NCBI RefSeq assembly: GCF_008041935.1
Contig: NZ_VKAC01000008.1
Span: forward strand, 1-64,000
DNA from: Quadrisphaera setariae
Lineage (GTDB): Bacteria > Actinomycetota > Actinomycetes > Actinomycetales > Quadrisphaeraceae
DNA: 64,000 nucleotides
Direction: 5' to 3'
Shown here in pieces: positions 48,754 to 57,821 of the stretch; the stretch's first letter is position 1; every line of letters starts with the position of its first letter. Both the position numbers and the translations under genes were made by a program. The notes beneath the pieces were generated by a model, which worked only from the letters and a program-made list of their open reading frames with translations, ran no database searches and was not told the origin of the DNA.

Positions 48754-49518
48754 GTGAAGGTCGAGATCTGGTCCGACGTCGTCTGCCCCTGGTGCTACGT
48801 GGGCAAGCGCCGCTTCGAGCAGGCGCTGTCGCGCTTCGAGCACGCCGACGGCGTGGAGGTGGTCTGGCGAGCCTTCGAGCTCGACCCGAACAGCTCCTCC
48901 CACCCCGAGGGCACCCAGGTCGGCCCCGACGACTACGCCGAGCGCCTGTCCCGCAAGTACGGCTCGGGGCTGGAGCGCGGCCGCGAGATGGTGACGCAGA
49001 TGACGGCGACGGCCGCCACCGAGGGTGTCGAGATGCGCTTCGACAGGGCGGTGAAGGCCAACACCGTCGACGCCCACCAGGTCATCCACCTCGCGCTCGA
49101 GCGCGGGGGCGCCGCGCTGCAGGGCGCGGTCAAGGAGCGGCTGCTGCGCGCCTACTTCACCGAGGGCGAGGCCGTCGGTGACCGCGCGGTGCTGCAGCGC
49201 CTCGCGGTCGAGGTCGGCCTGGACGCCGACGACGTCGCCGCGGTCCTGTCCGAGGGCCGCTACGTCGACGCGGTGCGCGCCGACGAGGCGGAGGCCTCGG
49301 CCATCGGCATCTCCGGGGTGCCCTTCTTCGTCATCGACAGGAAGTACGGCGTCTCGGGCGCCCAGTCGGCGGAGGTGCTGCTGGGCGCGCTGCAGCAGGC
49401 GTGGTCCGAGAGGGCCCCGCAGCTGGTGATGACCGGCGCCGCTGGCTCTGCTGGCGGGAAGGGCGGGGCTCAGGACGCGGCTGGCGAGGCCTGCGGCCCC
49501 GACGGCTGCGCCATCTGA
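48754..49518 (+). CDS. DsbA-family (FrnE-like) oxidoreductase
   Basis: A 254-residue thioredoxin-fold protein. The start KVEIWSDVVCPWCYVGKRRF has the CPWC redox motif, ISGVPFFVIDRKYGVSGAQS the cis-Pro loop, and the C-terminal CGPDGC is common in FrnE-like proteins. There is no signal, so it acts in the cytoplasm, perhaps on polyketides or in oxidative stress. The GTG at 48754 lacks a clear ribosome site. Confidence 0.87.
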   Translation: MKVEIWSDVVCPWCYVGKRRFEQALSRFEHADGVEVVWRAFELDPNSSSHPEGTQVGPDDYAERLSRKYGSGLERGREMVTQMTATAATEGVEMRFDRAVKANTVDAHQVIHLALERGGAALQGAVKERLLRAYFTEGEAVGDRAVLQRLAVEVGLDADDVAAVLSEGRYVDAVRADEAEASAIGISGVPFFVIDRKYGVSGAQSAEVLLGALQQAWSERAPQLVMTGAAGSAGGKGGAQDAAGEACGPDGCAI

Positions 49519-49566
49519 CGCCTGCTGCCACGACCTGGGCGCCCACCGCGTCCGTGGTCACGGTCG

Positions 49567-49597
49567 TCCGCCACCCCGCGTCCTGGTGGGTGGCGGA
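49567..49597 (+). terminator. Hairpin after the DsbA-family gene
   Basis: Perfect 10-bp arms TCCGCCACCC and GGGTGGCGGA with an 11-base loop, 49 bases past the stop. Confidence 0.5.
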
Positions 49598-49599
49598 GT

Positions 49600-49623
49600 G
49601 GGGGCACCTCCCGCTTGCGGGGG
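49600..49623 (+). repeat. Dispersed GC hairpin repeat, copy B
   Basis: GGGGGCACCTCCCGCTTGCG plus four G; one mismatch to 36454-36477. It lies in the 222-bp gap before the nuclease-helicase gene, directly after the terminator hairpin. Confidence 0.5.
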
Positions 49624-49740
49624 ACCACGACCACGGTGGAGGGCGGGTCCTCCTCCGGGGTGTCGGGGGTCTCGCGCAGACTGCCCGTGCGGCGCGCTCC
49701 CGGGCCGCGCACGGCAGGCGGTGACGGACGGGGACGGCGG

Positions 49741-52700
49741 ATGCGGCGGACGGCTGGTGGGTGGTGGCACTCGCCGCGCGACCTCATGGCGGCGCTCGAG
49801 TGCGACCACCGCCTCCGCCTGGAGCACGCCGCGCACAGCGGCCTGCTGCAGCGGCCCCCGGTCCCGCTCGACGGGAGCCTGGAGCTCGTCGCCCAGCACG
49901 GCCTGGAGCACGAGCGCGACGCGCTCGCCGCGCTCAAGGCGCTGGTCGCTCCGCGCGGCGGCCGGGTCGTGGAGATCACCGCTCCCCAGGACGACGAGAC
50001 GGGTCCCTCCGACCCGGTCGCCTCCACCGCGGCGGCGATGACGCGGGCGGCCCTCGACGCCCAGGTCGACGTGGTCCACCAGGCGGCGCTCGTCGTCCCC
50101 GCCCGGGCCGGAGACCCGCTCGGCGGCGGGTTCCTCGGCTTCGCCGACTTCCTCGTCAGCGTCGACCTCGTCACCGGTGAGCCCGTGCTCGACGAGGCCA
50201 CCGGCCGGCGCCGCTACGAGCCCGTCGACGCCAAGCTCGCGCGCACCGCGCGCCCGACGGCGCTGCTGCAGACCGCCGCCTACGCCGACGCGCTGGTGGC
50301 CCTCGGCCACCCCGTGCCGCAGAAGGTGCACCTGTGGCTGGGCGGTGCACCCGGCGGCCGGGTGGCCTCCGAGCGCGCCGCCGACCTGCTGCCGCTCGTG
50401 GCTGAGTACCGCGAGCGCGTGCTCGCGCAGCTGGCCACCTCCGGGCCGGTCACCCCGGGCCCCTCCGGCGACGTCCCCTCCGGTGCCGACCCGTCGGTCC
50501 TCCCCGAGCCGCTGTGGGCCGACGCGCGCCCCGCGTGCGGCACGTGCCCGTGGGCGCCGGTGTGCGAGACCGGCCGCGAGGACGCCCGCGACCTCAGCCT
50601 CGTCGCGGGCATCCGGCGAGACCAGGTGCACCGCCTGCGCGAGCGGGGCGCCACCACGGTGGAGGCCCTGGCCGTCGCCGGTGACGACCAGCGGCCGCCC
50701 AGCATGAGCCGGCCGACCTTCGAGCGGCTGCGCGCGCAGGCCGCGCTGCAGGCCCGGGGGGACGCGCAGCCGCCGGGGTCGCCGCCGCTGCACGTCGTGC
50801 ACGACGACGCACCCCTGCGCCTGCTGCCCGAGCCCGACGCGGGCGACCTCTACTACGACATCGAGGGAGACCCCTTCGCCGACGGCGGCGAGGGCCTGGA
50901 GTACCTGCACGGCCTCACCGGCGCCGACGGGAGCTTCACCGCGCACTGGGCGCACGACCGGGCGCAGGAGAGGGTCGCCTTCGAGGCCGTGGTCGACACC
51001 ATGACGGCCGCGGCGGCCGCGCACCCGGGCATGCACGTCTACCACTACGCCGCCTACGAGCGGACCGCGCTGCTGGCCCTGGCGGTGCGCCACCAGACCC
51101 GTGAGGCCGAGGTCGACCAGCTGCTGCGCGAGGGTCGCCTCGTGGACCTGTACGCCGTGGTCCGGTCCTCGGTGCGGGTGTCGGCGCCGTCGTACTCCAT
51201 CAAGAAGCTCGAGCCGCTGTACATGGGATCTGACCTGCGCAGCAGCGACGTCAAGACCGCGGGTGACTCCATCGTCCAGTACGAGCACTACGCCGCGCTG
51301 ACCGCACGGGGCTTCCACGACGACGCCGCCGTGGTGCTCGAGGCCATCCGCGACTACAACGCCTACGACTGCGAGAGCACCCGCAGGCTGCACGACTGGC
51401 TCCTGGCCCTCGTGGGCAGGACGACGGCGGCGGCGGCCGAGGCGGCCGCTGCTGCCGCCCGCGCAGCGGCCGAGCAGGCGGTGCAGGACAGCGCCGACCC
51501 GCTGGCCCTGGCCGCTGCGGTCGGCGTGGACGACGTCGCCGGCTCGGCGGACGGGAGCGCGGTCGACGGCCCCGACGCCGTGGTGAGGGACCTCGTCGGA
51601 CGCCTGCTCGCCGGCGTCCCCGCCCACGCCGGCGAGCGGACCGACCTCCAGCACGCCCAGGCGCTGCTGGCGGCGTCGCTCGGCTACTACCCGCGCGAGC
51701 ACAAGCCGTTCTGGTGGGAGCACTTCGACAGGCTCCGCACGCCCCTGGACGAGCTCGCCCACGACGACGGCGTGGTCGTGCTCGACAGGGTGGACGTGAG
51801 CGACTGGGAGAAGCCGCCGCGCGCCCGCACGCTCAAGCGGACCGTCACCGCGACGACGTCCTCAGGGGCCGGTGACGTCGCGCGCCTGGGCCGCTCCCCG
51901 CACGCCGTCTACGAGGCCCCGGCTCCCGAGGGCATGCAGCTGTCCGCCGACAGCGCCCGCGGGACCCACGCGCGCTGCGGCTCGCCGGAGTGGGACGACG
52001 GCGTGGTGACCTTCGTCGAGAGCACGGCCCAGGGGGGCGTCGACGGCTGGCCGGAGGTGCCGGTGGCCCTGTTCCCGAGCGCCCCGCCGGCGACGAAGGG
52101 CAAGGAGGCGGTGGTCCTCGACCTGGCCCGGGCCGCCCTCGCGGAGCTCGACGCCGGGCGCGAGCCCGACGAGGCGTGGTGGCGCCTGCTGCTGCGCCGC
52201 GCCCCCGGCCTGCACCACGCACCCGCTGACGACGGCGCCGACGGGGACGGCGCAGACACCGTGGCCGCGGTGACCTCGGCCCTGCTGGGCGCCGGCCGCG
52301 ACGTCGTCGCCGTCCAGGGGCCGCCGGGGACGGGCAAGACCTACGTCGGCTCCCGCGTCATCGCAGCGCTCGCCCAGCGGGGGTGGCGGATCGGCGTGGT
52401 GGCGCAGAGCCACCAGGTGGTGGAGAACCTCCTCGAGCGCGTCGTGGCCGTGCGCGACGCAGGGGAGGCGAAGGACGCGGGGGCTGCGCAGCCGGCTGCG
52501 AGGTTCACCGTGGCCAAGCCGAAGCAGGACGGCGACGAGCGCGACGCCACCGCCTGGGAGCGCCCGCCCAGGGTCGACGCGTGGCTCGCTGCGCAGGAGG
52601 GCGGCTGCGTGCTGGGCGGCACGTCGTGGACCTTCGCCCAGGAGAAGGTCCGCAGCCAGCACCTCGACCTGCTCGTCGTGGACGAGGCCGGGCAGTTCGC

Positions 52701-53517
52701 CCTGGTCGACGCGCTCGTCGCGGGGTCGGCCGCCGAGCGGGTGCTGCTGCTGGGAGACCCGCAGCAGCTGCCCCAGGTCTGCCAGGGCACCCACCCTGAG
52801 CCCGTCGACGTCTCCGCGCTGCGCCACCTGCTCGGGGACGCCTCGCTCGTGCCGCCCGAGGCCGGCTACCTGCTCGACACCACGTGGCGCATGCACAGCC
52901 GCGTGTGCGAGCCGGTCTCGCAGCTGCAGTACGAGGGCGTGCTCGCGGCGCACCCGCGCACCGCCGACCGGCACCTGGAGGGCGTGGAACCCGGCGTGCA
53001 CCTGCACACCGTCGACCACCGCGACCGCACCACCTCCTCGCCGGAGGAGGCGGCGCGCGTGGTGGAGCTGGTGGGCGGGGTGCTGGGCCGCACCTGGACG
53101 GACGAGGACGGCGCGGCCCGTCCCGTCGGGCAGGAGGACGTCCTCGTCGTCGCCCCCTTCAACCGGCAGGTGTCGCTGCTGCGCGCAGCCCTCGCCGAGG
53201 CGGGGCACGAGGGCGTGCAGGTCGGCACGGTCGACAAGTTCCAGGGGCGCGAGGCGCCGGTGGTCGTGGTGTCGATGGCGACCTCCTCCGGTGACGACCT
53301 GCCGCGGGGCGTGGAGTTCCTGCTGTCGCGCAACCGCCTCAACGTGGCGCTGTCGCGGGCGATGTGGGCGGCGCACCTCGTGCACTCCCCCGCGCTGCGC
53401 TCCATCACGCCCACGACCGCGGAGGGTCTCGTCGCCCTGGGAGCCTTCGTCGGCGTGCTGCGCCGCGGTGCAGGGGGGCGAGGCGTGCGTGAGGTGCGGG
53501 AGCGGCCGGACGGGTGA
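49741..53517 (+). CDS. TM0106-type RecB-like nuclease / RNase H-like / SF1 helicase fusion
   Basis: A 1258-residue three-domain protein. Residues ~1-280 are a RecB/Cas4-like nuclease with GFADFLV, YEPVDAKLAR (DxK) and QTAAY, plus Cys21 and ACGTCPWAPVC near 264-275 for a probable [4Fe-4S] cluster. Residues ~370-560 are an RNase H-like exonuclease (YYDIEGDPF, YNAYDCEST; PF13482 type). Residues ~800-1240 are an SF1B helicase with GPPGTGKT, VVDEAGQ, LGDPQQLPQ, TWRMH, VAPFNRQV and RNRLNVALSRA. The role is presumably DNA or RNA repair or defence. No partner genes adjoin. Confidence 0.88.
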   Translation: MRRTAGGWWHSPRDLMAALECDHRLRLEHAAHSGLLQRPPVPLDGSLELVAQHGLEHERDALAALKALVAPRGGRVVEITAPQDDETGPSDPVASTAAAMTRAALDAQVDVVHQAALVVPARAGDPLGGGFLGFADFLVSVDLVTGEPVLDEATGRRRYEPVDAKLARTARPTALLQTAAYADALVALGHPVPQKVHLWLGGAPGGRVASERAADLLPLVAEYRERVLAQLATSGPVTPGPSGDVPSGADPSVLPEPLWADARPACGTCPWAPVCETGREDARDLSLVAGIRRDQVHRLRERGATTVEALAVAGDDQRPPSMSRPTFERLRAQAALQARGDAQPPGSPPLHVVHDDAPLRLLPEPDAGDLYYDIEGDPFADGGEGLEYLHGLTGADGSFTAHWAHDRAQERVAFEAVVDTMTAAAAAHPGMHVYHYAAYERTALLALAVRHQTREAEVDQLLREGRLVDLYAVVRSSVRVSAPSYSIKKLEPLYMGSDLRSSDVKTAGDSIVQYEHYAALTARGFHDDAAVVLEAIRDYNAYDCESTRRLHDWLLALVGRTTAAAAEAAAAAARAAAEQAVQDSADPLALAAAVGVDDVAGSADGSAVDGPDAVVRDLVGRLLAGVPAHAGERTDLQHAQALLAASLGYYPREHKPFWWEHFDRLRTPLDELAHDDGVVVLDRVDVSDWEKPPRARTLKRTVTATTSSGAGDVARLGRSPHAVYEAPAPEGMQLSADSARGTHARCGSPEWDDGVVTFVESTAQGGVDGWPEVPVALFPSAPPATKGKEAVVLDLARAALAELDAGREPDEAWWRLLLRRAPGLHHAPADDGADGDGADTVAAVTSALLGAGRDVVAVQGPPGTGKTYVGSRVIAALAQRGWRIGVVAQSHQVVENLLERVVAVRDAGEAKDAGAAQPAARFTVAKPKQDGDERDATAWERPPRVDAWLAAQEGGCVLGGTSWTFAQEKVRSQHLDLLVVDEAGQFALVDALVAGSAAERVLLLGDPQQLPQVCQGTHPEPVDVSALRHLLGDASLVPPEAGYLLDTTWRMHSRVCEPVSQLQYEGVLAAHPRTADRHLEGVEPGVHLHTVDHRDRTTSSPEEAARVVELVGGVLGRTWTDEDGAARPVGQEDVLVVAPFNRQVSLLRAALAEAGHEGVQVGTVDKFQGREAPVVVVSMATSSGDDLPRGVEFLLSRNRLNVALSRAMWAAHLVHSPALRSITPTTAEGLVALGAFVGVLRRGAGGRGVREVRERPDG

Positions 53518-53592
53518 GGCCGGACACCCGGACGAGGCACCTCCTCAGGATCCGGGTCAAGCAGCCGACAGGCCCCTGCCGACCTCTGGTGC

Positions 53593-54498
53593 ATGCCGCT
53601 CATCACCCTGCGACCCGCACCGGCGGGAGCGACACCGCTGACGACGTCGACGGCATCGGTGCTGCGCCACCTCGACGCCGTGCTCGTCACCGCCCTGCTG
53701 CGCACCGCGGCACCGGCGCTGGAGGGCGCGGCCTCCGTGGTCCTGCTGGCCGAGGGCCGCGACGGCCGTCGCGTCAGCGGCGCGGCTCGCGAGGTGCTCG
53801 CCACGGACCGCACCGCGGCGCTGCTCGTGGTGAGCGGTGACCGCACGCGCCCGCCGTGGGTGGACGAGCTGGGCGCCACCGAGCAGCAGCCGCGCGTGGC
53901 GTGGTGCTCCTCCGCGCACCTGGCCGAGGTCGTCGACCTCGCCCTCACCGGGGGGCTCCCCCCGGCCCGTGTGACGCAGCAGTCCCGCCAGCTGCTCAGC
54001 GAGCTGCTGGCCTACTGGGACGCGCACGGCCTGCGGTCCCTGCACGACACCGTGGTGGTGGCCGGGCGCACCGCGTGGCCGGAGTACCTGCGCACGGGCG
54101 CCGTCATCACCGCTCCCGGACGCGAGCTGCGCGGCGGGACGACGCACCTCGGCTTCTCCGTGGACGGCGAGCTGACCGGGGTCGTGCCGTCCGTCGAGGG
54201 CGTGCACAGCGGCGTGCGGTTCACCACCGCCAGCGCCGACCGGCACCGCACCCAGGGACGGGAGCGGCTGGCGGACGTCATCGAGGCGTCGCTGGCCGAC
54301 CACTCGCGCACCGACGGCGCTGTCTACGACGTCGTGCTGCTGAGCGCCCCCTGGGACGAGCGCACCGTGCAGCTCGGCACGGGCGTGCCCGACGCCGCCA
54401 GCTCGGGGCGCCGCTCCGGGTGGGCGCGGGCCCGCAGGTACGCGCACCTCGACGAGCTGCGCGCCGCCTCGTCCGCCCAGGCGCCGGCGATGGTCTGA
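53593..54498 (+). CDS. Hypothetical protein
   Basis: A 301-residue soluble protein I do not recognise. It alternates strands and helices: ASVVLLAEGRDGRR, AALLVVSGD, HDTVVVAGRTAWPEYL, YDVVLLSAPWDERTVQLG. This looks like an alpha/beta domain of ~280 residues. There is no signal. It follows the nuclease-helicase gene by 75 bases. Confidence 0.6.
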   Translation: MPLITLRPAPAGATPLTTSTASVLRHLDAVLVTALLRTAAPALEGAASVVLLAEGRDGRRVSGAAREVLATDRTAALLVVSGDRTRPPWVDELGATEQQPRVAWCSSAHLAEVVDLALTGGLPPARVTQQSRQLLSELLAYWDAHGLRSLHDTVVVAGRTAWPEYLRTGAVITAPGRELRGGTTHLGFSVDGELTGVVPSVEGVHSGVRFTTASADRHRTQGRERLADVIEASLADHSRTDGAVYDVVLLSAPWDERTVQLGTGVPDAASSGRRSGWARARRYAHLDELRAASSAQAPAMV

Positions 54499-54519
54499 CA
54501 GCTCCGGCGTGGAGCCTGC

Positions 54520-55740
54520 TCAGCGCACCACGGCCAGCTCCGCGGCCGGGGTGACCCGTCGCAGCACGGCCTGCGCAGCGCACGGCCAGTCCCGCTGGAG
54601 GCGTCCGCGCACCAGCTGCGAGCGCAGGGCACCGGCGAGCTCCTGGGACGTGGTCGGCCACGGGACACCGCCGCGCTCGGCGAGCACGGTGGCGTTGGCG
54701 CGGCCGTGCCCGGGGATGCTGCGGTAGGTGACCGCGGGCAGGCCGGCCACGAGGGCCTCGGTGACGGCGAGGCCGCCGGCGTTGTGCACCAGCACGTCGG
54801 CCAGCTGCATGAGGCGGTGCACGTCGGAGCGCCACCCCAGGGCCACCGCGCCGGGCACGGCAGCGGCCCTGCGCCGCAGCGCGTCGTTGCGCCCGCAGAG
54901 CACCAGCGGGGTCCACCCGGCTGCGGCGACGTCGCACGCCGACGGCACCACGGCGCCCATCCCCAGCGACCCGGTGGCGAGCAGGGCCACCGGGCGGCCG
55001 CTGCCCCGACCGCGCTCCCGTCCAGGGTGCAGCCCTCCGTCCAGGCTGCTGCGCAGGCCCAGCTCCGTCCGCAGCCGCACGAGCTCGGGCAGCGCCATCC
55101 GCTCCGCGAAGCGCGCCGGCACCAGCGGACCGGCCACCTCGAACGGCACCCCGGCGCGCTCCAGGTGCGGGTAGTCGGCGCGGCCCTGCTCCGCCGTGGC
55201 CTCGGTGACGGTGAGGTGCGCCGCGGCGCGCGGGTGCAGCCACGACGCGTGCACCGCCGGGTCGGTGCAGTACGTCACGAACGGCACCGCCAGCCGGCCG
55301 GCCTCCGCCTCCTGGCCGAGCAGCTGGCTGGACAGCGGGTAGGTCGAGACGACGACGTCGGGCCGCACCTCCTCCAGCCACCCCTGCACGGCGGACGCCC
55401 CGAGGGCGCAGATCTCCTGCTCGACCCGCCACACCAGGCCACGGCGCTCCATGCCGCGGAACACCGCCTCGAACACGTGGGGAGCCCGCGCGACGGCCAC
55501 GGCGTAGCCGTCGCGCAGGAAGAGCTGGGCGGCGCGCGGCAGGCCGTCGAGCAGGTCGCGCACCTCGGACACCGCACCCGCCGCGCGCAGCCGCGAGGCC
55601 AGCTCCGCGGCTGCGCCGTCGTGCCCGGCGCCCACGCTGCCGGTGAGCACCAGCACCCTCGGTGCGCGAGCGCGCCCCGCGGAGAGCGCGGCGCGGACGG
55701 CGGGGGCGGCGGGGAGCAGGCCCGTGGGCGCTGCGGTCAT
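54520..55740 (-). CDS. MGDG-synthase-like glycosyltransferase (GT28)
   Basis: A 406-residue GT-B protein. The N-domain has LVLTGSVGAGHDGAAAELAS and VVVSTYPLSSQLLG (PF06925, MGDG_synth); the C-domain has LLATGSLGMGAVV, VLCGRNDALRRR and the donor-site ADVLVHNAGGLAVTEALVAG. It transfers a sugar to a lipid at the inner membrane face; donor and acceptor are unknown. Confidence 0.82.
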   Translation of the reverse strand: MTAAPTGLLPAAPAVRAALSAGRARAPRVLVLTGSVGAGHDGAAAELASRLRAAGAVSEVRDLLDGLPRAAQLFLRDGYAVAVARAPHVFEAVFRGMERRGLVWRVEQEICALGASAVQGWLEEVRPDVVVSTYPLSSQLLGQEAEAGRLAVPFVTYCTDPAVHASWLHPRAAAHLTVTEATAEQGRADYPHLERAGVPFEVAGPLVPARFAERMALPELVRLRTELGLRSSLDGGLHPGRERGRGSGRPVALLATGSLGMGAVVPSACDVAAAGWTPLVLCGRNDALRRRAAAVPGAVALGWRSDVHRLMQLADVLVHNAGGLAVTEALVAGLPAVTYRSIPGHGRANATVLAERGGVPWPTTSQELAGALRSQLVRGRLQRDWPCAAQAVLRRVTPAAELAVVR

Positions 55741-55882
55741 CGAGGGTCCTCACGTCGAGCCGAGCGGTCGTCCCGACCCTGCCCGCCCCGGTGCGGCTCC
55801 TCCCCCCTGCGCGGGCGCACTCCAGGTGAAGGTCGGGCGAACACCTGCCGCCCTCCGGTGACGGTTCGGGGATGCTGGGCGG

Positions 55883-56854
55883 GTGATCGCGGTGCTCCTC
55901 GGCCTGACGGCGGCCGCTGCCCTGGCCGCCGCCGCCGTGCTCCAGCACGACGCCGCCTCCACCGCCCCCGCCCAGCGCGGCCTCGGAGCGGGGGTCAAGC
56001 TGCTCGGGAGGCTCCTGCGCCGCCGCCGGTGGCTCACCGGCCAGCTGCTGGGCGCCGCTGGCCTGGCGACGTTCGCGGTGGCGCTGCACCTGGGGCGCGT
56101 GGTCGTGGTCCAGCCCCTGCTGGCCACCCAGCTGGTGTTCTCGCTGCTGCTCGCCGGGGCCCTCGCGCGCCGTCGGCACGGCCGCGCCGGTCTCGACGCG
56201 GCGCTGTGGGGGGCGGCGGCGCTCGTCGTCGGCGGTCTGGTGGTGTTCGGTCTGACGGCGCGCCCGTCGGTCGACCCCGACGGCACCGACGTCGACGCCC
56301 TCCGCGGCACCTGGCTGCTCGGCTCGGCCGGCGTGGCGCTGGTGGCGCAGCTGGTGGCCGGGGCCGTCGGCCACCGGCTGCGCGCAGGACGCCGCTGCCT
56401 GCTGCTCGCGGTGACCGCCGCCGTCGGCTTCGGGGTGGACGCGCTGCTCCTGAAGGCGGTCGGCGCGCACCTGGCAGCGGGTGAGTGGCTGTCGTGGCCG
56501 CTGCTCGCCCTCGCGGTGCTCGCACCCTCCTCGCTGGTGACCGCGCAGCGCGCGTTCCAGGCGGGTGCGGTGACCCAGGCGCTCCCGGCCATCGCGGCGC
56601 TGGAGCCGGTGGTCGCCATCACCCTGGCCGGACCGGCGCTCGGCGAGCACCTCGCCTCAGGGGCCGGCTGGCGGGCCGGCCAGGTCGCGGGGCTGGTGGC
56701 GCTGCTGGCAGGGGTGGTCGTCCTGGCGCGGCGCGGCCCGTGGGCCACCGCCTCCCGCCCACCCGCCGCCGAGGACGACGAGGACGACGACGGGAGCGGC
56801 CAGCGCGACGGACCGCTGCGCCGGACGGGTGACGACGCGCCCGCGCGCCGCTGA
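55883..56854 (+). CDS. DMT-superfamily-like membrane protein
   Basis: A 323-residue protein with about nine to ten hydrophobic helices. LLGLTAAAALAAAAVLQHDA is a common start of the actinobacterial DMT/EamA-like family, and PAIAALEPVVAITLAGPALGE is its conserved C-terminal half. The substrate is unknown. The tail is acidic then basic (EDDEDDDGSG). The GTG start at 55883 diverges from the glycosyltransferase. Confidence 0.78.
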   Translation: MIAVLLGLTAAAALAAAAVLQHDAASTAPAQRGLGAGVKLLGRLLRRRRWLTGQLLGAAGLATFAVALHLGRVVVVQPLLATQLVFSLLLAGALARRRHGRAGLDAALWGAAALVVGGLVVFGLTARPSVDPDGTDVDALRGTWLLGSAGVALVAQLVAGAVGHRLRAGRRCLLLAVTAAVGFGVDALLLKAVGAHLAAGEWLSWPLLALAVLAPSSLVTAQRAFQAGAVTQALPAIAALEPVVAITLAGPALGEHLASGAGWRAGQVAGLVALLAGVVVLARRGPWATASRPPAAEDDEDDDGSGQRDGPLRRTGDDAPARR

Positions 56855-56905
56855 TCCGCGCACCACCTCCTCGAGCGGACCGCACGGGCAGCCGATGCCA
56901 GCGGG

Positions 56906-57805
56906 GTGACGGCCCCCGCTGGTGCTCAGCCCTCGCTGCTGGGCGACGCCGGCCAGCTCCCCTGGACCGCTCCCGACCGGCCAGGCCCCGCCCCCTCCGC
57001 GCCCCCCACGACCCCGCGACCGGCTGGTGCCACGGCGATGGCCGCCGCCGTCGCCGCGCAGGCCGCCGCGCCCCAGCAGCCCGCGCTGCTGCGGTCGCTC
57101 CGCCGCGCGGCGGGTGCCGACCCGCTGGCCCCGGCGGCCGTGGAGGCCTACGTCGACGCCGTCGGCCAGCGCGAGGTGGGGCGTCGCCTCGGCGCGCTGC
57201 GCCGGCGCACCCGTCCCACCCCGCCCTGGCACGTGCTGCACGACGTCCCCCTCGCCCACGAGGCGGACCCCACCGGTCGCGCTGACCACGTGCTCGTGGG
57301 CCCGGGCGGCGTCTACGCGGTCACCACGCTGCACCTGCCCGGGGCCCGCGTGCGGGCCGCGGGGGCGGCGATGCTCGTCGACGGCCGTTCCGAGCCGCAC
57401 CTGCCCCGCGCGCTGCAGCGCGCCCGCGAGCTGCAGCGGCTGCTGGCCGAGGCCACCGGTCGGGACGTGCGCGTCCGCGCGGTCGTCGTCGTCCTGGGGA
57501 CCGAGCGGCTGGCCCTTCCGCTGCGCTCCGCCGACGTCGTCGCCCTGAGGGCCCCCGTGCTCGTGCGGTGGCTGCGGCGGCAGCCGCGGGTGCTCGACGC
57601 CGCCGCTGCCGCGGACCTCGCGGAGGTCGTCCGCCACCTCGGCGCCGGGTCCGGTGCGGACGGGGCCAGCGACCCCCAGGAGGGCTTCGCGCTGATCCAC
57701 GAGCGGGTCCGAGCCGCCGACCGGCTGCGCCGCGCCTGGTTCGTGACGGCCGCCGTCGCCGGCTCGACCGGGGTCACGACGCTGCTCGCCGCCGTCATGC
57801 CCTGA
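56906..57805 (+). CDS. NERD-domain-like protein with degenerate active site
   Basis: A 299-residue protein. GQREVGRRLGALRRR, WHVLHDVPLAHEAD and RADHVLVGPGGVYAVTTLH follow the order of the NERD nuclease-related domain. The catalytic Asp of DHVLVGPGG is kept, but the usual NTK after the next strand is TTLH, so the Lys is gone. A C-terminal helix (VTAAVAGSTGVTTLLAAV) may anchor it in the membrane. The N-terminal ~60 residues are Pro/Ala-rich. Confidence 0.72.
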   Translation: MTAPAGAQPSLLGDAGQLPWTAPDRPGPAPSAPPTTPRPAGATAMAAAVAAQAAAPQQPALLRSLRRAAGADPLAPAAVEAYVDAVGQREVGRRLGALRRRTRPTPPWHVLHDVPLAHEADPTGRADHVLVGPGGVYAVTTLHLPGARVRAAGAAMLVDGRSEPHLPRALQRARELQRLLAEATGRDVRVRAVVVVLGTERLALPLRSADVVALRAPVLVRWLRRQPRVLDAAAAADLAEVVRHLGAGSGADGASDPQEGFALIHERVRAADRLRRAWFVTAAVAGSTGVTTLLAAVMP

Positions 57806-57821
57806 CGCCCAGCCCCGAGGC

